Shown: piece by piece, positions 21,997 through 30,746 of the stretch
Layout: every line of letters starts with the position of its first letter
Position numbering within the stretch: position 1 is the stretch's first letter
Assembly (NCBI GenBank): GCA_012512925.1
Contig: JAAZDE010000140.1
Span: forward strand, 1-44,908
Direction of reading: 5' to 3'
Source: Desulfuromonadaceae bacterium
GTDB taxonomy: Bacteria > Desulfobacterota > Desulfuromonadia > Desulfuromonadales > JAAYDE01
DNA: 44,908 nucleotides
The notes under the pieces: model-generated
What the model saw: only the letters and a program-made list of their open reading frames with translations
What the model was told of the DNA's origin: nothing
Database searches by the model: none
Translations under genes and position numbers: made by a program

Positions 21997-22030
21997 AGTG
22001 GGCTCCAGCGGTTGCCGGGGCCCACTTTTT
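21997..22030 (+). terminator. intrinsic terminator after the Do protease gene
   Basis: AGTGGGC (21997-22003) pairs with GCCCACT (22020-22026), with further pairing CC/GG inside the loop, and runs into TTTTTCTTTT. Confidence 0.85.
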
Positions 22031-22073
22031 CTTTTCAGCGGTGGCCTGATTTTTTTAACACATCAGGATTTTT

Positions 22074-23108
22074 ATGCGTTCGGTCTTTTTCCCGCGATTG
22101 ATCAACGGTCCTTTCGGCGATCCCGCTCTCTATGTCAGAATTGCTCACCGGGGCAGCGCCCTGCTGTTCGACTGCGGCGACATCCATCCGCTGACGCCAA
22201 GGGAAGCCATGCAGATCCGGGCCGTGTTCATTTCCCACGCCCATATCGACCACCTGATCGGTTTCGGGGCGCTGATCCGCTTTTTCCTCTACCGGGAGAC
22301 TCCTCTTCTGGTTTACGGCCCTAAAGGGATAACCGAACGCATAAAGGGACAATTGGCCGGCTACACCTGGAATCTGATCCGCGACTATCCCCTTCAACTG
22401 ACGGTTCGGGAACTCCTTTCCGGCGCCATCCGCGAAACCCATTTCCGCGCCCGCCACTGCTTTTCGCCGGAAGACGCCGGAATGACGCCGATTGCCGGGG
22501 ACACCATTCTGCAAGAACCCCACTTTCTGGTGCGGGCCCTGGCTCTGGACCACGGCGACATCGACAGTCTGGCCTTTTCCCTGGCCGAGCCGACCCATAT
22601 CGCCATCCATAAGGATGCTCTCGAAGCCAATAACTTCCAGCCGGGCCCCTGGCTGGCCACCTTCAAGGATGCGGCCCGTGGTGATAATCCCGCCGATGCG
22701 CCGATGGACGTGCCTCTTGCCGGCGGAGGGGAAAACGTCGTCCCCTTCAAGGAACTTTTCCAGCGCATCGCACACCGGGAACGGGGAATGAAAGTAACCT
22801 ATGTCACCGATGTCTCTCCCACCGCAAACAATCTGGACAAGATCATCGCCCTGGCTGAGGATTCCCATCTTCTGGTCATCGAAGCGGTTTTTTCCCACCA
22901 GGATTTATCCCTGGCCGAAGAAAGGAACCATCTGACCGCCCGCTTGGCCGGGGAAATCGCCCGTCGAAGCCGGGCCGCCCGTTTCCTTCTCTTTCACCAC
23001 TCTCCCCGTTACCGGGGGGAGGCGGAACTTCTTCTCCGCGAGGCCTGGCAGGCTTTTCGTCAAGATAGCGGTGAGCCTGAAACAGGCCCCGGCCATGTGC
23101 TAAAATAA
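22074..23108 (+). CDS. MBL-fold metal-dependent hydrolase (RNase Z-like)
   Basis: A 344-residue metallo-beta-lactamase-fold protein. The metal motif SHAHIDHLIGF supplies His55, His57, Asp59 and His60; further candidate ligands are DHGD, TDVS and FHHSPRY. The overall pattern resembles RNase Z/ElaC-type hydrolases, but the long central insertion (about residues 120-235) and the absence of the usual RNase Z exosite make tRNA processing unproven. The start follows CAGGA by five bases. The threonine dehydrogenase gene begins 36 bases later, so the three genes here may form one transcript. Confidence 0.82.
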   Translation: MRSVFFPRLINGPFGDPALYVRIAHRGSALLFDCGDIHPLTPREAMQIRAVFISHAHIDHLIGFGALIRFFLYRETPLLVYGPKGITERIKGQLAGYTWNLIRDYPLQLTVRELLSGAIRETHFRARHCFSPEDAGMTPIAGDTILQEPHFLVRALALDHGDIDSLAFSLAEPTHIAIHKDALEANNFQPGPWLATFKDAARGDNPADAPMDVPLAGGGENVVPFKELFQRIAHRERGMKVTYVTDVSPTANNLDKIIALAEDSHLLVIEAVFSHQDLSLAEERNHLTARLAGEIARRSRAARFLLFHHSPRYRGEAELLLREAWQAFRQDSGEPETGPGHVLK

Positions 23109-23144
23109 ACCAAATCGGTTGTTCTCGCCTTGTGGAGCCGAAAC

Positions 23145-24116
23145 ATGGACGACAGCCTTGAAAACATGATTCTGGTGACCGGCGCCACCGGCCAGATCGG
23201 CAGCGACCTGGTCCCCGCCCTGCAAAAACGTTACGGCATGGAGCGGATCATTTCCTGCGGCCGAAATTTGCCCCGATCCCCAATGGGAAGGTTCGAAATT
23301 CTCGACGTCACCGACCGTCAGTCGGTTCTCAACACCGTTTCCCGACATGGCGTCACGACCATTTATCATCTTGCAGGTATCCTCTCCGCCAAGGGAGAAA
23401 GGCACCCCGAGGATTGCTGGCAGGTCAACATTCATGGCCTGCGAAATATCCTCGAGGCGGCCCGCGTCTGTCGGTGCCGGGTTTTCTGGCCCAGTTCCAT
23501 CGCCGCTTTCGGGCCGCGAACGCCGAAACAGAATACCCCTCAGGAGGCCGTCCTCGATCCGGTCACCCTTTACGGCATCACCAAGGCAACCGGCGAGTAT
23601 CTCTGCCAGTACTACTTTCTCCGCCACGGCGTCGATGTCCGCAGTCTACGTTTCCCCGGCATCATCAGCTATCGGACCCATCCGGGAGGCGGCACCACCG
23701 ATTACGCCGTGGAAATTTTTCACGAGGCTCTGGCCCAATCCCGATATCATTGTTTCGTCCGATCCGACACCCGTCTGCCAATGCTCTACATGCCGGATGC
23801 GCTCGATTCAATCTTCCTCCTGATGAAATCCGATCCGGCTTGCATCACGGTGCGCACCAGCTACAATGTCACCGGCATCAGCTTCACCGTCCTGCAATTG
23901 GCCGAGGAGATCCGCAAGCATCTGCCCGATTTCGAGATTTTCTTCCAGCCGGATGACAGGCAGCAGATCGCCGATTCGTGGCCTTCGGTCATTGACGATT
24001 CCCAGGCAAGGCTTGATTGGGGGTGGCGCCCCTCCCACGACCTGGCCGGTCTGGTGAAGGATATGCTTTCTCACCTGGCGAGACGTAAGGCGCGAAAGGG
24101 AAAAAAGAATGAATGA
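23145..24116 (+). CDS. tdh: L-threonine 3-dehydrogenase, SDR (epimerase) type
   Basis: Oxidises L-threonine to 2-amino-3-ketobutyrate with NAD+. The 323 residues are an extended SDR: GATGQIG (13-19), Ser117/Ser118, Tyr143 and Lys147 (YGITK). The blocks [41 protein letters not shown] and [11 protein letters not shown] are those of the SDR-type threonine dehydrogenase of animals, trypanosomes and some bacteria, not the zinc alcohol dehydrogenase type of E. coli. The ATG at 23145 has GGAG at seven bases. It overlaps kbl by eight bases, which strongly supports the assignment. Confidence 0.93.
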   Translation: MDDSLENMILVTGATGQIGSDLVPALQKRYGMERIISCGRNLPRSPMGRFEILDVTDRQSVLNTVSRHGVTTIYHLAGILSAKGERHPEDCWQVNIHGLRNILEAARVCRCRVFWPSSIAAFGPRTPKQNTPQEAVLDPVTLYGITKATGEYLCQYYFLRHGVDVRSLRFPGIISYRTHPGGGTTDYAVEIFHEALAQSRYHCFVRSDTRLPMLYMPDALDSIFLLMKSDPACITVRTSYNVTGISFTVLQLAEEIRKHLPDFEIFFQPDDRQQIADSWPSVIDDSQARLDWGWRPSHDLAGLVKDMLSHLARRKARKGKKNE

Positions 24117-25296
24117 ACCGGCCAAATCCTTCTTCCGCCCCCTGCTCGAGGAGATTTCAGCTTCGGGATTGTATAAGGAAGAACGGTTACTCACCTCCCC
24201 CCAGGGAAGTCGCATCCGCCTCGGTGAAGGAAGGGAGGTTCTCAACTTCTGCGCCAACAACTATCTCGGCCTGGCCGGCCATCCGGAACTGATCGCCGCG
24301 GGCCGGGATGCCCTTTCCCGTTACGGCTACGGTATGTCGTCCGTGCGTTTCATCTGCGGCACTCAGGATATCCACAGAAAACTGGAGATTAAAATCGCCG
24401 AATACCTGGGAATGGAGGATGCCATCCTCTACAGTTCCTGTTTCGATGCCAACGGTGGCCTTTTCGAAACCCTCCTTGACGAGGATTGCGCCGTCATCAG
24501 CGATGCCCTCAACCATGCCAGCATCATTGACGGCATCCGCTTGTGCAAGGCCAAGCGCTTCGTCTACCGCCACGGTGACATGAATGATCTCGAAGAGTCG
24601 TTGCAAAAATCGGCTTCCGCCAAGATCCGCCTCATCGCCACCGACGGCGTTTTCAGCATGGATGGGGATGTGGCCAAACTGCCGGAAATCGTTTCCCTGG
24701 CGGAGCGTCATCGGGCTTTGGTCATGGTCGATGACAGCCATGCCACCGGATTTTTCGGTCCCACCGGGAGGGGAACCCCCGAACACTGCGGCGTATCGGG
24801 AAAAGTGGATATCATCACCAGCACCCTCGGCAAGGCCTTGGGCGGTGCGTCGGGCGGATTCACCAGCGGCTTTTCAGAAATGGTGGCCCTGCTGCGCCAA
24901 CGGTCCCGCCCCTACCTGTTCTCCAACACCCTGGCCCCGGTCATTGTCGCCACCTCCCTGAGGGTTCTTGAGTTGCTCGCCACGGCAGAGGAGCTGCGCC
25001 GGCGTCTCAGAGAAAATACGGAATTGTTCCGGGCCCAGATGACAGCCGCAGGATTTGCCATTAATCCCGGCATTCATCCCATTGTCCCCATCATGCTCTA
25101 CGATGCCCGACTGGCTAAAATCATGGCCGAGGATCTGTTGAATGAAGGAATCTATGTCATCGCTTTTTCCTACCCGGTTGTCCCTCAGCAAAAAGCCCGC
25201 ATTCGGGTACAGATTTCCGCGGCCCACAGCCGCCCGGACATCGAGCGGTGCCTTGCCGCTTTCCAGAAAACCGGCCGAAAACACGGCATTATTTAA
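24109..25296 (+). CDS. kbl: 2-amino-3-ketobutyrate CoA ligase (glycine C-acetyltransferase)
   Basis: PLP enzyme that cleaves 2-amino-3-ketobutyrate with CoA into glycine and acetyl-CoA. The 395-residue protein has the alpha-oxoamine synthase blocks [23 protein letters not shown], and the PLP lysine in [13 protein letters not shown]. It overlaps tdh, whose unstable product it consumes, so the pair performs threonine to glycine plus acetyl-CoA conversion. BioF is a close relative, but the tdh context argues for Kbl. Confidence 0.95.
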   Translation: MNEPAKSFFRPLLEEISASGLYKEERLLTSPQGSRIRLGEGREVLNFCANNYLGLAGHPELIAAGRDALSRYGYGMSSVRFICGTQDIHRKLEIKIAEYLGMEDAILYSSCFDANGGLFETLLDEDCAVISDALNHASIIDGIRLCKAKRFVYRHGDMNDLEESLQKSASAKIRLIATDGVFSMDGDVAKLPEIVSLAERHRALVMVDDSHATGFFGPTGRGTPEHCGVSGKVDIITSTLGKALGGASGGFTSGFSEMVALLRQRSRPYLFSNTLAPVIVATSLRVLELLATAEELRRRLRENTELFRAQMTAAGFAINPGIHPIVPIMLYDARLAKIMAEDLLNEGIYVIAFSYPVVPQQKARIRVQISAAHSRPDIERCLAAFQKTGRKHGII

Positions 25297-25325
25297 ACTC
25301 TCACCAAAAAATGTGGGTGGACTAC

Positions 25326-25667
25326 ATGAACAAATGGCCTAATTTCCTGGTGCTCGGCATCATTGTTGTCTTCGGCATTGTCATTCTCTCCCTGGTCATG
25401 CGCAACTATGCCAATTGGCGCCAGCAACGGGATCTTCCCCTGACCGGCGATGAGGCGGTGGTGGTCAGCAAGCGGGCCAAGCATCGGTATACCAGAGAGG
25501 ACAAAATACTTCCCAACAGCCATCATTTCATCACCTTTCACATAGGTCATAACGGGGACCAGGTGGAAATGCGGGTCAGCGCTGAGGATTTTTCCGTTTT
25601 GCAGGAGGGGGATCAGGGCATCCTCTGGCATCACGGCATCCTTTTCAAACGCTTTGACCGGAAGTGA
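25326..25667 (+). CDS. DUF2500 small membrane protein (YhhM-like)
   Basis: Function unknown. The 113-residue protein has one N-terminal transmembrane helix (about residues 6-26) and a soluble domain with VVVSKRAKH and the ending GDQGILWHHGILFKRF, which fits DUF2500, the family of E. coli YhhM. The ATG at 25326 is preferred over 25311 because GGTGG precedes it at about five bases. It begins 29 bases after kbl. Confidence 0.75.
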   Translation: MNKWPNFLVLGIIVVFGIVILSLVMRNYANWRQQRDLPLTGDEAVVVSKRAKHRYTREDKILPNSHHFITFHIGHNGDQVEMRVSAEDFSVLQEGDQGILWHHGILFKRFDRK

Positions 25668-25706
25668 TGGCGAATTTTTTCTGAATTTTCAAAAGGAGGA
25701 AAAGGA

Positions 25707-26183
25707 ATGGGGGTTCTTGAAGCAGGACAGAAAGCGCCGGAGTTTTGCCTGAAAAACAAGGACGAAAAGGATATCCGCCTGGACGATTACGCCGGGCGTT
25801 GGGTGGTTCTCTATTTTTATCCGAAGGATAACACCTCGGGGTGCACCCGCGAGGCGGCCGACTTTTCCGAGATGACCGAAGAGTTCGCTCAAAAACAGGC
25901 CGTCATCCTCGGCATCAGCCCCGATTCGGCCAAGTCCCACGGAAAGTTCATCGAAAAGCACGGCTTGAAGGTCGAACTGCTGAGCGATCCCGACCACCAG
26001 GCATGCCAAAGCTACGGAGTCTGGCAGTTGAAAAAAATGTGCGGTCGGGAGTACTTCGGCGTCGTGCGCAGCACCTTCCTGATCAACCCGCAAGGAAATA
26101 TTGAAAAGGTATGGGAAAAGGTAAAAGTGGACGGACATGCCGACGCGGTCCATAACCGGTTGTGCGCGTTGGCGGACGTCTGA
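25707..26183 (+). CDS. bcp: thioredoxin-dependent peroxiredoxin, Bcp/PrxQ family
   Basis: Reduces hydrogen and organic peroxides. The 158-residue protein has the peroxidatic Cys46 in YPKDNTSGCTREA. In the common form a resolving Cys lies five residues on (CTxEAC), but here that residue is Ala51. Cys100 and Cys112 are possible alternatives; otherwise it works as a 1-Cys enzyme. Ribosome site AGGAGG is strong. It ends at a bidirectional terminator. Confidence 0.94.
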   Translation: MGVLEAGQKAPEFCLKNKDEKDIRLDDYAGRWVVLYFYPKDNTSGCTREAADFSEMTEEFAQKQAVILGISPDSAKSHGKFIEKHGLKVELLSDPDHQACQSYGVWQLKKMCGREYFGVVRSTFLINPQGNIEKVWEKVKVDGHADAVHNRLCALADV

Positions 26184-26247
26184 TTTTCTATTATTTTTTG
26201 TTCTATTTCATTATATTGGGATATTACATCTAATCTATTACATGAAG

Positions 26248-26275
26248 AAAAAGGGGCGCTGTGCGTCCCTTTTTT
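26248..26275. terminator. bidirectional terminator between bcp and queE
   Basis: AAAAAGGGGCGC (26248-26259) and GCGTCCCTTTTT (26263-26274) pair with one G-T wobble around a three-base loop, with an A-run left and T-run right. It serves the convergent bcp and queE genes. Confidence 0.88.
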
Positions 26276-26287
26276 AAGATTTGCATC

Positions 26288-27043
26288 TCACAAAAGACCC
26301 AGCATGGGGTGCATTTGTGGGATCACCCGCACATCGGGATGCACCTCGGCGAGCTTTCCCTGGAGGCGGAGAATTTCAGGAGCCGAAAGCGGCTCGCCCC
26401 CGGTGCAGGGTTGCAGGATGAGGGGGAGAAAAGGCGCCTGCGCCGCCGCCATGCAGGCGGCTCGCATCATTTCTTCGCCATCGGCTCTCCGATCGATAAC
26501 GAGTTTGACACATCCCTTCCCTCCCCCGGCCAAACACAAAAATTCGCCATGCTCCTCCCACGTCGCCGCTTCTTGGGTCAGAGAGGGCAATTTGATGTCC
26601 ATGGCGACATAATCGATCCAGGGCAGCAGTTTTGACAGAGCCTGAGGAAGGGTGCCGTTGGTCTCCAGGTAGATCGGCAGAAGGGAACGTAAATCAGGCA
26701 GCCATTCGCGGAGAAGCCGCCAGTGAAGAAGCGGCTCCCCCCCGGTAAGACTCAAGGAGTGATGAGCGCCGGGAACGGTTTCCAGCCACCGGGTCAGGAT
26801 GGTTTTTATTTCGGCAAGGGAAACGGGATTGGGGATTTTCTCGAAATCTCCCAGGCCCGGGAATTTTTCCACGCGGCAGTAATCCGCCGGTTCGACCGGG
26901 GTATCGCAATAGGCGCAGGCCCGGTTGCAGCCGGCAAAGCGGATGAAAACCTGGCGCCGTCCCAGCCATGTGCCCTCCCCCTGGATGGAGGAAAACATCT
27001 CCAGCAATTGGGCCTCAGTCGCGGGTATAGGCGGCGCAGGCAT
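26288..27043 (-). CDS. queE: 7-carboxy-7-deazaguanine synthase QueE
   Basis: Radical SAM enzyme that converts 6-carboxytetrahydropterin to 7-carboxy-7-deazaguanine in the queuosine pathway. The 251 residues carry the cluster motif C39-x3-C43-x2-C46 (GCNRACAYCDTP), EMFSSIQGEG near the N terminus, and SLTGGEPLLH. The ATG at 27043 has GGAG seven bases upstream. It overlaps queD by 29 bases, so the two successive enzymes are coupled. queC and queF are not in the window. Confidence 0.94.
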   Translation of the reverse strand: MPAPPIPATEAQLLEMFSSIQGEGTWLGRRQVFIRFAGCNRACAYCDTPVEPADYCRVEKFPGLGDFEKIPNPVSLAEIKTILTRWLETVPGAHHSLSLTGGEPLLHWRLLREWLPDLRSLLPIYLETNGTLPQALSKLLPWIDYVAMDIKLPSLTQEAATWEEHGEFLCLAGGGKGCVKLVIDRRADGEEMMRAACMAAAQAPFLPLILQPCTGGEPLSAPEILRLQGKLAEVHPDVRVIPQMHPMLGLL

Positions 27044-27386
27044 TGTCCGACTCCCAGACGCCGACCCTTTCGACCGTCACCTGGTAAGGGGCGAAAATTT
27101 CCTCGAGCCGTTCGAAAAGGTAACGGCAAATATTTTCCGAGGAGGGACTGATATCCTGAAAAAAAGGAAGCTGGTTCAGATATTTGTGATCGAGTCCCTG
27201 AAGAAGTTTCTTCGTCTCCCCCTTGAGTATGCGAAAATCGATCCCGAGGCCGGCTTTGTCGAGATCACGGGTGGCAACAGTCACTTCCACCTTCCAGTTA
27301 TGCCCATGAAGGTTTTCGCAGTCCCCATGATAATGGAGCAGGTTATGGGCGGCGGCAAAATCGGTTTGAATGGTCAGATGGTACAT
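27015..27386 (-). CDS. queD: 6-carboxy-5,6,7,8-tetrahydropterin synthase QueD
   Basis: Makes 6-carboxytetrahydropterin from dihydroneopterin triphosphate, just before QueE. The 123-residue protein has the zinc His ligands (FAAAHNL; HGHNW) and catalytic Cys in GDCENLHGHN. The ATG at 27386 (MYHLTIQTDF) is the family start; a longer in-frame reading would cover yacG. The gap to yacG is four bases. Confidence 0.95.
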   Translation of the reverse strand: MYHLTIQTDFAAAHNLLHYHGDCENLHGHNWKVEVTVATRDLDKAGLGIDFRILKGETKKLLQGLDHKYLNQLPFFQDISPSSENICRYLFERLEEIFAPYQVTVERVGVWESDNACAAYTRD

Positions 27387-27390
27387 CCGC

Positions 27391-27597
27391 TCAGCTTTCT
27401 GTGGATGGAAAGTTTGTCCCCTCGTCCTCATCGTCCAGAGGCTTGCCACAGGGGATCCTGTACTCCTCCCCCGACCAGTTGCCAAGGTCGATCAGCCGGC
27501 ATCGCGGAGAGCAGAACGGCCGGTCGGAACCGGTGTCCCAATCAACCGCCCTGCCGCAGATGGGACAATGCACGATTAAGGTCTTTGGCGATTTCAT
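27391..27597 (-). CDS. yacG: YacG zinc-binding DNA gyrase inhibitor
   Basis: YacG binds GyrB and inhibits gyrase in E. coli. This 68-residue protein has the four zinc cysteines C11, C14, C29 and C33 (CPICG, FCSPRC) followed by the conserved LIDLGNW. It heads the yacG-queD-queE unit. No convincing promoter was found in the 179 bases upstream. Confidence 0.9.
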   Translation of the reverse strand: MKSPKTLIVHCPICGRAVDWDTGSDRPFCSPRCRLIDLGNWSGEEYRIPCGKPLDDEDEGTNFPSTES

Positions 27598-27696
27598 AAA
27601 AATGTCGGGATCAACTCCATTGCTTATGATAGGGGAAAATGACCTGGGATTTCATCAAATTTATTGATGCAGGCAGTTCCGGACGGAATCGCTGGC

Positions 27697-27729
27697 AAAA
27701 TTAAACAAAGCCCCATTTGGGGGGCTTTG
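27697..27729 (-). terminator. terminator of the helical hypothetical gene
   Basis: CAAAGCCCC and GGGGCTTTG (27706-27714, 27721-27729) form a nine-pair stem with a six-base loop. On the minus strand it is followed by TTTAATTTT, and it lies 47 bases beyond the stop of the gene at 27777. Confidence 0.75.
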
Positions 27730-27776
27730 CGCATTTTTTCTCCCTTTCAATATCGGACCCTGGAAGCGAATCAGAA

Positions 27777-28388
27777 TCACCCATGGAACAGGCGGATGAT
27801 CTCCTTTTCGTGATGGGAAATGTTGCGAATGCAATCCAGGATCGCCAGAAAGATCGGCGCAGCCTGGGGCTGACACAAACCTTCGATCAGACGCGCCTCG
27901 TGATCTGTGGCAAACTCGATGCAAAGCCGGTGCATGTCATCGATTTTGCCGTTGACATAGGTCACGAGAATGTTGTTTCCGGTTACCAGGATATCTTCAA
28001 AGGAGCGGAATATCCCCGCTTCATGGTCAAAAAGGAAGTTGGTCTGGGAAATAGCCTTGTCAGAGAAAAGAATCCCTCCCGATATCTGTTTCTTGACCGG
28101 ATCGAAAAGTTCCGAAACCTTTTCCTTGATCATTTCCACATGGGCGAGAATGTTCTGTAACTGGGCCGCTTTGGTTTTTTCGTCAGATGGGCCCTGAATT
28201 TTCTGAAGATCGGCTTTGGCGGATTCTATTGCCTCCTCAACCCGGCTTCGAATTTTGTCGGCATCGTTCAAAAAGGACGTTTTCTGCCGATTGAAGGCTT
28301 TCCGGGTCAGCAGAATCATCTCGGTGAGATTTTCCAGAATGGGGACCAGAAGATCGCTTTGTTTTTTTGACAATCCGAAATCAGTCAC
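27777..28388 (-). CDS. hypothetical helical protein, possibly PhoU-like
   Basis: I do not recognise it firmly. The 203 residues are almost wholly predicted helix with heptad-rich stretches (for example DADKIRSRVEEAIESAKADL) and a C-terminal segment that resembles PhoU-type helical bundles (FLAILDCIRNISHHEKEI). A role in phosphate or signalling is not shown. The GTG at 28388 is preferred because AAGGAGG lies five bases upstream; an in-frame ATG at 28406 has no ribosome site. It is followed by a good terminator. It lies 106 bases after the exported protein gene on the same strand. Confidence 0.6.
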   Translation of the reverse strand: MTDFGLSKKQSDLLVPILENLTEMILLTRKAFNRQKTSFLNDADKIRSRVEEAIESAKADLQKIQGPSDEKTKAAQLQNILAHVEMIKEKVSELFDPVKKQISGGILFSDKAISQTNFLFDHEAGIFRSFEDILVTGNNILVTYVNGKIDDMHRLCIEFATDHEARLIEGLCQPQAAPIFLAILDCIRNISHHEKEIIRLFHG

Positions 28389-28494
28389 GATTCCCTCCTT
28401 TTTCATGGCCGGTCATTCAAGGTGTCCATTCCTTTTCTTTAATCTTATCACCTGTCGGGAAATGGTACAGGGAGATTTGTATTTGCCATGACCG

Positions 28495-29031
28495 TTACGG
28501 TTTGGGAACCTTGGAACCGATTGGGGAAGAGACTGGAGAAGGATCACCCTTTTCGATGATTTCACAGGCAATCCCGATGTCGAAAACCTGCCCTCTCCGC
28601 GCCACGAAAACCTCTTCCTCGTCCTGAATCGGCTTAAACCTTTCGTGTCGCTCATCCGTGGCACAGCGGATAAGATAATTGCTGTGAAGTTTCAGGCCCG
28701 GGATGAATGCCGGCACCCGGTAAAGGATGCCGTCCACAACGCAGGCAATCTCATTTCTCAGAAAATCCTCGCCGGGGTCCTGGACCATGTTCTGGTTGCG
28801 GTCATGAAAGGCGTGAATAATCAGCAAACCTCTCTCGGTCGGCATGCTGGGCGCTGAACCGAACAGGAGATTGTAGATATTCCCCTGTTTTTCTTCCTCT
28901 TCCTCGATCTTCTTTTCCCGGGTCAGACTGGCTGGAGACTGCTGTGCCTGGCAGGTCTCCAGCCAAAGATGAAGACCAGGCCCTGAAACCAACAGAGAAA
29001 AAAGTACGACAGTGACGATTCTGACCGGCAT
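28495..29031 (-). CDS. exported hypothetical protein with an EF-hand-like loop
   Basis: Not recognised. The 178-residue protein has a signal peptide (basic start, hydrophobic to about residue 27, likely cleaved after CQA), an acidic run of glutamates, then a beta-rich domain with HDRNQNMVQDPGEDFL. That loop, D-x-N-x-N-x3-D, resembles EF-hand, dockerin or SdrD B-type calcium sites. The end is proline-rich. The ATG at 29031 is used because the upstream TTG has no ribosome site. Its role is unknown. Confidence 0.55.
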   Translation of the reverse strand: MPVRIVTVVLFSLLVSGPGLHLWLETCQAQQSPASLTREKKIEEEEEKQGNIYNLLFGSAPSMPTERGLLIIHAFHDRNQNMVQDPGEDFLRNEIACVVDGILYRVPAFIPGLKLHSNYLIRCATDERHERFKPIQDEEEVFVARRGQVFDIGIACEIIEKGDPSPVSSPIGSKVPKP

Positions 29032-29146
29032 GTAAATGAATTTTCCCAATAATGTTTTGAATTTATCATATCATCCCGGCAATGGAGAAGGAAGATGCCA
29101 TTCCCTCATCTTCCGGAGATTTGGTCTCAACTCTAAATTCTCTTGT

Positions 29147-29174
29147 CTTGACCAGTCAAGGGGCAGATTATAAA
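29147..29174 (+). promoter_or_regulatory. candidate promoter and operator before the 29194 gene
   Basis: CTTGAC (29147-29152) and GTCAAG (29155-29160) form a short inverted repeat with a two-base centre. The first arm overlaps a -35-like TTGACC (29148-29153). TATAAA (29169-29174) follows at 15 bases, shorter than the optimum. A spacing this short often needs an activator, or the match is by chance. Confidence 0.35.
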
Positions 29175-29193
29175 CTGTGTTCTGGGAAGAATC

Positions 29194-29709
29194 ATGAATA
29201 AAAATAAAAATACTAATGGTTTCAATATGATATTCGATTTGGAAGATTTTTCGATCGCCTCGCTGCAGGATGAAATCGCTGTCGATGAACTTTGCAGCCG
29301 TCTTCTGCGAATTTTCTACGAAGATTTGACAAGCCGCCAGGCAATAGCCGCAGACGAAGCCGGGATGAAAGCGCGAGGCGCCGACTATTTTCTTCGGGAT
29401 TACGTGATTTCCGACCGTCGTTTAAACATCTTTGAGGTGACAGCCCAGGAAATCACCGCCTTCGCCGGCAACTGGTACATCATGAAAAACCTTGAGCCCA
29501 ACATCAAGGAATTGGCCGCTATTCTGGATGGCGTCGAGAGTTTCTATCGTTTCTGTCTGACCGCGGAAACTATCGGCGAAGAGCGGTTTCGGGAGTTGGC
29601 CGAAGCCTGCGCCCGGACCGCCTATTACCATCAACGGATCGAAAATTTCTGGGCCATTACGGGCGACGGCTATTTCCTCTGGAATGCCGCCTGTCCCATG
29701 AAAAAATAG
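29194..29709 (+). CDS. conserved hypothetical protein
   Basis: Not recognised. The protein has 171 residues, soluble and mostly helical. No signal peptide, metal motif or known domain is visible. Features include ADYFLRDYVISDRR and GNWYIMKNLEPN, and a few cysteines without pattern. GGGAAG precedes the ATG. It is followed after 39 bases by the cation efflux gene, which may share its transcript. Confidence 0.65.
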   Translation: MNKNKNTNGFNMIFDLEDFSIASLQDEIAVDELCSRLLRIFYEDLTSRQAIAADEAGMKARGADYFLRDYVISDRRLNIFEVTAQEITAFAGNWYIMKNLEPNIKELAAILDGVESFYRFCLTAETIGEERFRELAEACARTAYYHQRIENFWAITGDGYFLWNAACPMKK

Positions 29710-29748
29710 CTTTTTCAGGATCATTTTCTGTCGCGGTTGCCGAATCCC

Positions 29749-30717
29749 ATGACCCTTTCCAACCCCAAAATCCGCGCCGCTCTCTTCTCCGTCGTCACCG
29801 CTTCCTTCCTGTGCGCCGTAAAGCTTGCCACCGGCCTGTTTACCGGTTCCCTGGCCGTTCTCTCCTCCGGGATCGATTCCCTTCTTGATATTTTCATGTC
29901 GGGAATCAATTTCATGGCCATCCGGCGCGCCGAGGAACCGCCCGACAAGCAACATCCCTTCGGCCATGGCAAATTTGAAACCCTGGCAACCCTGGCCCAG
30001 GCGCTGTTTATCTCCCTTTCCGGATTATGGGTACTCTACGAATCGGGCCGCCGTCTGCTCCAGGGGATGGAACTGAGGGAACTGGAAGGTGGAATGGCTG
30101 TTCTTCTTCTGGGCACGGTGGTTTCCTGGCTGATCAGCCGCTACTTAAAGAAGGTGGCCAAAAAAACTGAATCGGCGGCCCTTCATGCCGATTCCATCCA
30201 TTTTTCCATGGATGTTTATACCAATGCCGCATTGCTGATCGGCCTGGCGGTGATCAGCCGTTTCGGGATCACCTGGCTGGACCCCGTGCTGTCCATGCTG
30301 GTCGGGCTGTATATCCTTTACGAGGCCTTCTTCCTGCTCCGCCACGGCATTCGGGACATCCTTGACGAGCAACTTCCCGAAAACCTGCGGGAACAGATCA
30401 CCCAATTGATCGAGGATTCCGGCGAATGCTTCGTCGGCTATCACAATCTTCGCACCCGCCGGGCCGGCTCCCAGAAGATCATGGATCTCCATCTGGTGGT
30501 CTGTCGCAAACTCTCCCTTGAGGATGCCCACCATATCGCCGATGCCCTCGAAAAAAGGATCGAGAGCGCCATCAAGGGCGCGGACGTCACCATCCACCTG
30601 GAGCCCTGCATGATTCAGCCCTGCCCTGGACCGGGCCAATGTCCGTTGCCCGATCACTGTAAAAACAGCGCCCTCTCCAAATGCTGGCAGGATAAAGAGC
30701 AAAAAACCTATTTTTAG
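29749..30717 (+). CDS. cation diffusion facilitator transporter
   Basis: Proton-coupled metal exporter of the CDF family, inner membrane, about six transmembrane helices. The 322 residues show the transport site Asp43/Asp47 (SSGIDSLLD) and His151/Asp155 (IHFSMD), plus HPFGHGKFE. This pattern is nearest the FieF/zinc-iron group; the ion is not certain. A cytoplasmic domain follows. It ends in an unusual 36-residue tail with five cysteines (287, 292, 298, 304, 312), a possible metal-binding addition. The ATG at 29749 is taken although the ribosome site is weak; a TTG lies 12 bases upstream. Confidence 0.9.
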   Translation: MTLSNPKIRAALFSVVTASFLCAVKLATGLFTGSLAVLSSGIDSLLDIFMSGINFMAIRRAEEPPDKQHPFGHGKFETLATLAQALFISLSGLWVLYESGRRLLQGMELRELEGGMAVLLLGTVVSWLISRYLKKVAKKTESAALHADSIHFSMDVYTNAALLIGLAVISRFGITWLDPVLSMLVGLYILYEAFFLLRHGIRDILDEQLPENLREQITQLIEDSGECFVGYHNLRTRRAGSQKIMDLHLVVCRKLSLEDAHHIADALEKRIESAIKGADVTIHLEPCMIQPCPGPGQCPLPDHCKNSALSKCWQDKEQKTYF

Positions 30718-30718
30718 G

Positions 30719-30746
30719 AGGCTGCCCAAAATGTTTTAAGCAGCCT
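30719..30746. terminator. hairpin between convergent CDF and macrodomain genes
   Basis: AGGCTGC (30719-30725) and GCAGCCT (30740-30746) form a seven-pair stem with a 14-base loop, immediately between two convergent stop codons. The T-runs are short on both sides, so termination strength is uncertain. Confidence 0.55.

Noticed and set aside
27598-27776. preQ1 riboswitch before yacG-queD-queE
   Set aside because: No aptamer-like pairing or conserved core could be seen; the only strong hairpin belongs to the upstream gene's terminator.
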